NCBI GenBank assembly: GCA_017403985.1
Contig: JAFRDE010000018.1
Span: 55,271-119,270, forward strand
Source of the DNA: Ruminococcus sp.
Lineage (GTDB): Bacteria > Bacillota > Clostridia > Oscillospirales > Acutalibacteraceae
Reading direction: 5' to 3'
DNA: 64,000 nt
This document shows positions 57,949 through 64,000 of this stretch, piece by piece; the first letter of the stretch is position 1; every line of letters begins with the position of its first letter. Position numbers and translations under genes: made by a program. The notes beneath the pieces were generated by a model. The model worked only from the letters and a program-made list of their open reading frames with translations. It did not search any database and had not been told where the DNA came from.

Positions 57949-60900
57949 ATGAAATTCTTAGACCAAGTCATCCGGCGCACCAAGCAATTCAAGGCGCTGG
58001 ACGACGCCATCCGATCGGGCTCCCGCGCCGCCGCCATCGGCGTATCGGGCGTCCACAAAGCGAATATCGTCACGTCGCTCTGCCGGGAACGCTCCGTCAG
58101 AGCCTTTTGTGTTGCCCAGAATGAGCAGGAAGCGCAGGTGCTGTGCAACGATATCGGCGCCATGGGGCTCAGAGCGCTGGTTTATCCGAAAAAAGATTTT
58201 ATCTACATCCCGTCGCAGATCAAGTCGCACGAATACGAGCATCAGCGCCTGAACGTCCTCAGCCGGATGCTTTCGGGCGACTATGACGTCGTCATCGCCA
58301 CCCTCGACGCGGCGGCACAATATACTATCCCCAAGGAAATCCTGTGTTCCGTTACCCGCACACTGGAACCGGATGTTGAGATCGACCTGACTGAATTCGA
58401 GCAAACGCTGATTCTGCTCGGCTACGAGCGCTGCGACAACGTCGAAGGCAGCGGTCAGTTCTCCATCCGCGGCGGCATCATCGACCTGTTTATGCCCGAC
58501 AGCGACGCGCCCGTGCGCATCGAGCTGTGGGGCGATCAGATCGACACCATCAACTATTTCGACGTGGAGACCCAGCGCCGCACCGACTACTGTGAAGCGA
58601 TCGATCTCACCCCCTCGGGCGAGCTTTTGATAGGCGATAAAAACGAGCTTGTCGATAAAATCGACAAAAAAGCTGCGCGTCTGAAAAACGTAAAAGCCAA
58701 GGAACGCCTGCAAAAGGAAGCGGATATGCTCCGCTCGGGGATCGGCTTCGCGACCTACGACAAATTCATTTCGCTGGTCTACGACAAGCCCGCGACCCTG
58801 TTCGACTACTTCGACGACAACGAGATCGTCTTTATCTCCGAATACAAAAACGTTAAGGAACGCGACCGTTCCATCGAATTTCACGAGAAAGAAGAGCTCA
58901 AGGCGCTGTTTGAGGACGGTGTGCTCTGCCGCGGATTCGAGACCTACGCGCTCGATTTCACACAAAGCATGGATCTCCTGCTCGAACGACCGACCGTTTT
59001 CCTCGACACCTTCTCCCACTCCTCCTATAACACGCCGCTGTCCGCCGCAGTCACCTTCAACGCGCGCCAGACCTCTCCGTGGTCCGGTCAAAGCACGGCG
59101 CTGATCGAGGACTTAGAAGATATCGGCTACGGCAGTATGGCTGTCGTCATCCTCGCCGGAACCGCCAAGGGCGCGGAAAACCTCTGTTCTCTGCTCAACG
59201 AAAAAGGCGTCAACGCGCTGTACGTCGAAAAGCTCGACAAAGCGGAACGCGGCTTCGTCTACGTCATGCCCGGCATGCTCAGCGCGGGCATCGAATATCC
59301 CGAACAAAATTTTATCCTGTATTCCCTGACCGCCGTCAGCGCCGCCTACAAAAAGAAACGTCGCCGCACGCCCAAGGACGGCAAGGCGGTCTATAACCTC
59401 AGCGAGCTCTCCCCCGGCGAATATGTGGTACATTCCATCCACGGCATCGGCATCTATCGCGGCGTACGCAAAATGGACGTACAGGGCTTTCTCAAAGACT
59501 ATATCATGATCGAGTACGCCAAGGGCGACAACCTCTATGTCCCCGTCACCCAGCTCGATTTAGTGGCAAAATACATCGGACCGAAAGAAAACTCCCACGT
59601 CAAGCTCAACCGCCTCGGCTCCAAGGAATGGGTCAACTCCAAGCGCCGCGTCAAGGCGGCGGCGAAGGAGATGGCAAAGGAGCTGATCGAGCTCTATTCA
59701 AAGCGCATGCAGGCAAAAGGTCACGCCTTCTCGGGCGACAACGAATGGCAGCATGACTTTGAAGCGGGCTTCCCGTACGAGGAGACCGAGGATCAGCTGC
59801 GCTGCTGTGACGAGATCAAGCACGATATGGAGCGCGCCGTCCCGATGGACCGCCTGCTGTGCGGCGACGTCGGCTTCGGCAAGACCGAGGTCGCGCTCAG
59901 GGCCGCATTCAAATGTGTCTCCGACAGCATGCAGTGCGCCCTCCTCTGCCCCACCACCATCCTCGCGTGGCAGCATTACCAGACAGTACTGAGCCGCTTT
60001 GACGGCTACCCCATCCGCATCGAACTGCTGTCCCGTTTTCGCTCCCCCGCCCAGCAAAAAGAGATCCTCGATAAGCTGAAGCACGGCGAGATCGACATGA
60101 TCATCGGTACCCACCGTCTGGTGCAAAAGGACGTCGAATTCCGCAACTTAGGTCTCGCGATCATCGACGAGGAACAGCGCTTCGGCGTCGCGCAGAAAGA
60201 GCATTTCAAGGAACTGCGGAAGAACATCGACATCCTCACACTCTCCGCGACCCCCATCCCCCGCACGTTGAACATGGCGATGAGCGGCATCCGCGATATG
60301 TCCGTCATCGAAGAAGCGCCCCTCGACCGCCATCCCGTCCAGACCTACGTGCTTGAGCACGATCCCGCAATCATCCACGAGGCGATCCGACGCGAGCTCA
60401 GACGCGGCGGGCAGGTATTCTACCTGTTCAACAATGTCGAGGGCATCGAGGCAAAAGCCATCCGCATCAGCGAAGCGATCCCCGAGGCAAACGTCGCCGT
60501 CGGTCACGGCAAGATGAGCGAGCAGGAGCTTTCCGACGTTTGGCGCAGGATGCTGAATCAGGAGATCAACGTCCTCGTCTGCACCACCATCATCGAAACG
60601 GGCGTCGACCTGCCGAACGCCAACACCCTGATCATCGAGAACGCCGACCGCTTCGGGCTCTCTCAGCTTCACCAGATCCGCGGGCGTGTAGGGCGTTCTT
60701 CCCGCCGCGCCTACGCCTACTTCACCTACAACGGCGCGAAAGTGCTGTCCGATATCTCACAAAAGCGCCTGACCGCGATCCGCGAGTTCACCGAGTTCGG
60801 CTCGGGCTTCAAAATCGCCATGCGCGACCTCGAGCTGCGCGGTGCCGGCAATATCCTCGGCGCGGAACAGCACGGGCACATGGAGGACGTCGGCTACGAT

Positions 60901-61389
60901 ATGTACATCAAGCTCCTCGGCGAAGCCGTCCGCGAGGAAAAGGGCGAGCAGCCCGAGGACGTCGAGGAACGCGACTGCCTGATCGATATCCAGGTACAGG
61001 CGCACATCCCCGAAAACTACATTGAAAGTCTGTCAAACCGCCTCGACGCTTACCGCAGGATCGCCGATATCCGATCCCCCGAGGACGCGCGCGACGTGAT
61101 CGACGAGCTCGTCGACCGCTACGGCGACGTTCCCGACTCCGTCATGGGGCTGATCGATATCGCGCTGGTGCGCAACCGCGCCGCCGCGATGGGTATCTAC
61201 GAGATCCGACAGAACGACACCAATCTCATGCTGTACCTCAGCGACATCCGCCGCAGGGAGGTGCCGGAGCTGATCGCGCAGCTTCCCGGCAGAGCGATGC
61301 TCTCCGCCGGCGGCAAGCCGTATATCGCCGTGCGCCTGCAAAAGGGCGAGACCCCGTCGAAGCTGCTGAAAAAGCTGTTCGGCGCGTAA
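57949..61389 (+). CDS. mfd: Transcription-repair coupling factor
   Basis: SF2 translocase that removes RNA polymerase stalled at lesions and recruits UvrA. 1146 residues. UvrB-homology region (about 1-350), RNA polymerase-interacting region (LSPGEYVVHSIHGIGIYRG), helicase motor with Walker A CGDVGFGKTEVA, IIDEEQRFGVAQKEHF and LSATPIPRTLNMAMSGIRD, and TRG/C-terminal domain. Start set at ATG 57949 (KFLDQVIRRTKQF); no purine-rich ribosome binding site is visible because the heptamer array runs up to it. The longer open frame upstream is repeat sequence. The pth-mfd-foldase order is common in Firmicutes. Confidence 0.95.
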   Translation: MKFLDQVIRRTKQFKALDDAIRSGSRAAAIGVSGVHKANIVTSLCRERSVRAFCVAQNEQEAQVLCNDIGAMGLRALVYPKKDFIYIPSQIKSHEYEHQRLNVLSRMLSGDYDVVIATLDAAAQYTIPKEILCSVTRTLEPDVEIDLTEFEQTLILLGYERCDNVEGSGQFSIRGGIIDLFMPDSDAPVRIELWGDQIDTINYFDVETQRRTDYCEAIDLTPSGELLIGDKNELVDKIDKKAARLKNVKAKERLQKEADMLRSGIGFATYDKFISLVYDKPATLFDYFDDNEIVFISEYKNVKERDRSIEFHEKEELKALFEDGVLCRGFETYALDFTQSMDLLLERPTVFLDTFSHSSYNTPLSAAVTFNARQTSPWSGQSTALIEDLEDIGYGSMAVVILAGTAKGAENLCSLLNEKGVNALYVEKLDKAERGFVYVMPGMLSAGIEYPEQNFILYSLTAVSAAYKKKRRRTPKDGKAVYNLSELSPGEYVVHSIHGIGIYRGVRKMDVQGFLKDYIMIEYAKGDNLYVPVTQLDLVAKYIGPKENSHVKLNRLGSKEWVNSKRRVKAAAKEMAKELIELYSKRMQAKGHAFSGDNEWQHDFEAGFPYEETEDQLRCCDEIKHDMERAVPMDRLLCGDVGFGKTEVALRAAFKCVSDSMQCALLCPTTILAWQHYQTVLSRFDGYPIRIELLSRFRSPAQQKEILDKLKHGEIDMIIGTHRLVQKDVEFRNLGLAIIDEEQRFGVAQKEHFKELRKNIDILTLSATPIPRTLNMAMSGIRDMSVIEEAPLDRHPVQTYVLEHDPAIIHEAIRRELRRGGQVFYLFNNVEGIEAKAIRISEAIPEANVAVGHGKMSEQELSDVWRRMLNQEINVLVCTTIIETGVDLPNANTLIIENADRFGLSQLHQIRGRVGRSSRRAYAYFTYNGAKVLSDISQKRLTAIREFTEFGSGFKIAMRDLELRGAGNILGAEQHGHMEDVGYDMYIKLLGEAVREEKGEQPEDVEERDCLIDIQVQAHIPENYIESLSNRLDAYRRIADIRSPEDARDVIDELVDRYGDVPDSVMGLIDIALVRNRAAAMGIYEIRQNDTNLMLYLSDIRRREVPELIAQLPGRAMLSAGGKPYIAVRLQKGETPSKLLKKLFGA

Positions 61390-61409
61390 AAACTCCCTTT
61401 CCTCTAACT

Positions 61410-61510
61410 GTCATTGCGAGGGCAAAGCCCGTGGCAATCCCACAAAGAGGAGCAGCTGTCTTCCATGGCTCCCTTTAAGAGCGGGCTAACAATGCTCGCC
61501 CCTGCGGATG
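61410..61510. repeat. Truncated E- and D-type repeat fragments
   Basis: GTCATTGCGAGGGCAAAGCCCGTGGCAATCCCACAAAGAGG (in pieces: GTCATTGCGAGGGC, GGCAATCCCACAAAGAGG) is an E-type left half without its right end. Then GAGCGGGCTAACAATGCTCGCCCCT resembles the D-type right end. The rest of the 61390-61816 gap holds a terminator, an AT-rich promoter-like region (near 61710-61760), and no gene. Confidence 0.6.
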
Positions 61511-61601
61511 AATTGATTTGCTTCGCATTTGGACGGCATCACAGCAAACGCTTCGGTACGTCGCAAGCGCCGTACCCTACATTCCATCTTCTACACCAAA
61601 G

Positions 61602-61634
61602 GCCCTGCGATATCTTGTCGCAGGGCTCAATTTT
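61602..61634 (+). terminator. Terminator downstream of mfd
   Basis: 9-bp stem GCCCTGCGA/TCGCAGGGC, 7-base loop, then TCAATTTTG. 213 bp past the mfd stop, after the repeats. Confidence 0.82.
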
Positions 61635-61816
61635 GTATAAAATCATTTTTCCTTATCAGAATTAAATTTATAACAAACTGTTAAAAATCGATTTTTTGCT
61701 CCAATCATATAGACAAATTTTGAAAAATGTTGTATATTGTATAAGTTAAATAATATTATGATGCGATATTATGCAGTTGTTTCCGCATCCATAATAAACA
61801 AAGGACGGTAATTAAA

Positions 61817-62953
61817 ATGAAGAATTTTTCGAAGATCCTCTGCGTCGTACTGGCGCTGGTTATCGCGCTTTCGGCGGCGTCCTGCTCGCTTTCCAAGCAG
61901 TACGCGTATCAGCAGGACGACATCGAGCTCCCCATCGGCGTATACATCTACTATCTGTACAACGCTTACAACAGCGCTCAGAGCCTCGCTCAGAAGAGCG
62001 ATCTCTATGACGCCGATACCGGTAAGTATGACGGCAAAAAGTCTTTCCTGAAGATGGAGATCACTGATGACGACGGCGAAACTGCCGTAGCAGAGGATTG
62101 GATCATCAATAAGGCGGAAGAAGATACCAAGAACGCTGTCGCGATCAACACCAAGTTCAACGAACTCGGCTGCACCCTCGACCAGACAGAGATCGACAGC
62201 ACCAAGAGCTACTACAAGAGCTACTGGGATCAGAGCTACGCAGAAATGCTCGAGCCCTACGGCGTCAGCTTCGATTCCTTCTTCCTGGCGGGCTACACCT
62301 ATCCCGTTATGGAGAACGAAGCGTTCAAGGCAGAGTACGGAACCGGCGGTCCCTCCGAGGTATCCGACGAGGAGCTGACCGATTACTTCAAGGATAACTA
62401 CACCTCTTATAAGTATTTCGCCGTAAACCTCTATACCTCCGCCGCTTCCGACAGCGAAGACAGCAGCGTGGAAACTACTTCCGACAACACGCCTCTCTCC
62501 GAAGAAGAGATCGCAAAGATCCAGAAGGATCTCAGCGATTACGCTTCCACCTTGTCCGAGGGCGGCTCCTATGCCGACGTTGTCGCGGAGTATATGGAAA
62601 AATACGACGTGGAAGAAGATCCCACTACCGAAAATGTTGAGGTCATCGACGAAGATACTACCGACGAGCTCCTCAAGACCATCAAGGATATGAAGGACGG
62701 TCAGGCGATGACGCTGGAGATCGGCGAGGACGAGAACTCCAAGCAGCTCTACCTCATCTATCGCGAGCCGATCGAGAATCAGGTCGAAGCCTACACTGAT
62801 CCCGAGCAGCACAAGGACGACGTCCTCTCCGCGATGAAGCACGAAGATTTTGATGATATGCTGAAAAAGCTTGTTGAGGAGCGCAGTATCACTCTCTCCT
62901 CCGCGTGCAGCAGCTACAAGCCCTCTATGTTTGAGGAAACCAAGAAAAAATAA
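61817..62953 (+). CDS. Lipoprotein, PrsA/SurA-like without parvulin signature
   Basis: 378 residues. Lipoprotein signal with lipobox SAASC (Cys at about 23). The helical part (about 30-180: YQQDDIELPIGVYIYYLYNA, EDWIINKAEEDTKNAVAIN) resembles the chaperone N-lobe of PrsA/SurA foldases, and 180-360 would be the position of the parvulin domain, but the usual catalytic motifs are not recognisable. Acidic overall, ending in SMFEETKKK. In Firmicutes a foldase gene often follows mfd, which supports the call. Probably helps extracellular protein folding; a catalytic role is not supported. Confidence 0.7.
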   Translation: MKNFSKILCVVLALVIALSAASCSLSKQYAYQQDDIELPIGVYIYYLYNAYNSAQSLAQKSDLYDADTGKYDGKKSFLKMEITDDDGETAVAEDWIINKAEEDTKNAVAINTKFNELGCTLDQTEIDSTKSYYKSYWDQSYAEMLEPYGVSFDSFFLAGYTYPVMENEAFKAEYGTGGPSEVSDEELTDYFKDNYTSYKYFAVNLYTSAASDSEDSSVETTSDNTPLSEEEIAKIQKDLSDYASTLSEGGSYADVVAEYMEKYDVEEDPTTENVEVIDEDTTDELLKTIKDMKDGQAMTLEIGEDENSKQLYLIYREPIENQVEAYTDPEQHKDDVLSAMKHEDFDDMLKKLVEERSITLSSACSSYKPSMFEETKKK

Positions 62954-62967
62954 ACGGAGTTGATTGA

Positions 62968-63819
62968 ATGAAAAAATCACTTAGATTTATTGCTCTTATC
63001 TTAGCGGTCGTCTTTATGATATCCGGCACTGTCATGCTGGCATGCAGCGCCGTAGGCGAAGACGCTGTCGGCGGCGATACACCGGCGCCGCAGGAACCCG
63101 TCAATAATGATCCGGCTCCTGCGGAAGAACCTGTCAACAACGATCCGGCGCCTGCTGTTGAAGAGCCTGACAACAACTCGGGCGGCAATGTAATCAGCGA
63201 TGACAATTCCGGCTACGATAACAGCTATGACAACGACAACGGCAGCGGCAGCGGCGACAATAATTATTACGTTGAAGACTCTGACCCGCTGTACTACGGC
63301 GACGCCTCCAACCTCAGCTACAATGTTTCTGACAGCAACGAAGCGGTCGGTTCCGTTTCTTCCAATACGCCCCTATATAACGCCTCGGGCATGAGCGCCG
63401 AAGACGCCGCTCCGAACGAATGGAGCGACATCGTGCTGGACGAAAAGACCGTCAAGACCGGCGTAGCGGATTTCTCCGCGATCAAATCCAACACGGAAGT
63501 TCAGGATAACGGCGACTGGATCCTGTATCTCGGCTATGCGCTGCTGGCGCTTGCCGCGTTAGGCATCCTCTACTTCATCATAGCGACCGTCGCTCACCGC
63601 AGTGCGGCGAAAAAGGAAGCGGCTCGTATGGAACGCAGACGCGCCTCCTCACCCGCCCGCTCCGAAGCGGCTCGCATGGAGGCAAGAGAGCGCCGCGAAG
63701 CAGGCGCACAAAGAACCTCCCGTTTTGCGGATGAGAATCCCGGCTACTCACGCCGCGCCTCATCCAGAGCGGATACAGACGAGGTATACGTCCCCCGCCG
63801 CGCAGCGAAAAAGCATTGA
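62968..63819 (+). CDS. Membrane protein with Asn/Asp/Ser-rich ectodomain
   Basis: 283 residues, function unknown. Signal peptide or first helix (8-27, ending near ACSAV), then two direct repeats EEPVNNDPAP/QEPVNNDPAP, a Ser/Asn/Asp/Gly/Tyr-rich region (about 65-160), a transmembrane helix (about 187-210: WILYLGYALLALAALGILYF), and a strongly basic, Arg-rich cytoplasmic tail of about 70 residues (EAARMERRRASSPARSEAAR). The signal-stalk-helix-basic tail plan resembles the protein at 19864-20358, but the tail is much longer. It starts 14 bp after the lipoprotein stop, so is cotranscribed. Confidence 0.75.
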   Translation: MKKSLRFIALILAVVFMISGTVMLACSAVGEDAVGGDTPAPQEPVNNDPAPAEEPVNNDPAPAVEEPDNNSGGNVISDDNSGYDNSYDNDNGSGSGDNNYYVEDSDPLYYGDASNLSYNVSDSNEAVGSVSSNTPLYNASGMSAEDAAPNEWSDIVLDEKTVKTGVADFSAIKSNTEVQDNGDWILYLGYALLALAALGILYFIIATVAHRSAAKKEAARMERRRASSPARSEAARMEARERREAGAQRTSRFADENPGYSRRASSRADTDEVYVPRRAAKKH

Positions 63820-63861
63820 TAAGATTATCCGATTAACACAAGAAGCCCTTTTGAGCAAACG

Positions 63862-63886
63862 TGAACAGGTCCAGTAAAAACGGACA
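63862..63886 (+). mobile_element. Left terminal inverted repeat of an IS3-type element
   Basis: TGAACAGGTCCAG followed by TAAAAACGGACA has the TG start and GGACA end typical of IS150/IS3-group inverted repeats. It is followed by a hairpin and a transposase start. Inserted 42 bp after the stop of the preceding membrane protein gene. The other end is beyond the window, so no target duplication can be checked. Confidence 0.6.
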
Positions 63887-63899
63887 ATAGAAAAAAGAG

Positions 63900-63943
63900 C
63901 CCCCTTATGGTAGAATGGAAACAGCTACCATAAGGGGGTTTTT
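63900..63943 (+). terminator. Hairpin before the transposase gene
   Basis: Perfect 13-bp stem CCCCCTTATGGTA/TACCATAAGGGGG, 13-base loop, then TTTTTA and directly the transposase ATG. It would stop or sequester read-through transcripts entering the element. Confidence 0.85.
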
Positions 63944-63945
63944 AT

Positions 63946-64000
63946 ATGGCAAGAAACTACAGACATATACAACAATACGAGAAAGAGATTCTTGAACTAA
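63946..64000 (+). CDS. IS3-type transposase OrfA, N-terminal fragment cut by window end
   Basis: 18 codons visible: MARNYRHIQQYEKEILEL, after which the window ends. This start is that of helix-turn-helix OrfA proteins of IS3-group elements in Clostridia. No ribosome binding site is apparent because the terminator hairpin and T-tract lie right in front of the ATG, which would keep expression low. Confidence 0.65.
   Translation, partial: MARNYRHIQQYEKEILEL

Overview
The window reads as a chromosomal segment of a low-oxygen, spore-forming, starch-using Clostridia member, most likely Oscillospirales/Ruminococcaceae from a gut or rumen. The reasons are the sporulation pair gpr-spoIIP, fermentative adhE and pyruvate phosphate dikinase, GatCAB next to aspS, a secreted GH13 amylase, and four dockerin-bearing secreted proteins. 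No rRNA, tRNA or CRISPR array was seen. Assignment is by protein motif recognition only; no database search was run.

Layout. 1-6.3 kb: 3' end of rsmA, a small membrane protein, adhE plus an APH-like kinase, a hot-dog thioesterase and a PrsW-like membrane protease. 6.3-11.5 kb: gatCAB and aspS on the minus strand. 11.6-15.9 kb: a starch operon, in which a CBM26-like/dockerin protein is followed by a dockerin-less amylase. 16-20.4 kb: rarA, glyA, dusB and a membrane protein. 20.5-22.6 kb: spoIIP and gpr, with a sigma-G-type promoter before gpr. 22.7-28 kb: a papain-like protease with dockerin, a CHAP protein, degV-hlyIII and an HTH/membrane regulator. 28-33 kb: two tandem polar amino-acid ABC transporters. 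33.3-36.2 kb: a PxTG surface protein and an isolated phage-like tail protein-holin-endolysin cassette. 36.4-40.6 kb and 49.8-52.2 kb: two copies of the same three-gene plan (ECF sigma factor, membrane protein with a Pro/Thr-rich stalk, secreted dockerin protein). 40.6-49.7 kb: a complete chorismate-Phe-Tyr operon (pheA, aroB, aroC, aroE-aroK fusion, aroQ, aroA, tyrA, aroF). 52-64 kb: a DUF308 protein, ppdK, prs, pth, mfd, a PrsA-like lipoprotein, a membrane protein and the left end of an IS3-type element.

Strongest regulatory find: upstream of pheA is an unannotated 31-codon leader ORF (49534-49629, minus). It has 5 Phe and 3 Tyr codons within 13 codons, a good promoter in front and an intrinsic terminator behind. 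A post-stop segment can pair either with the leader codons or with the terminator loop. This is the layout of ribosome-mediated attenuation of the whole aromatic operon.

Intergenic DNA is unusually rich in repeats: degenerate 7-bp tandem arrays (some flanking a conserved GC-rich core as an imperfect palindrome), a two-hairpin element with covarying stems, elements ended by GTCATT(G/C)CGA, and GTAGGGACGA inverted repeats. Each of the five non-overlapping gaps inside the aromatic operon holds one such element.
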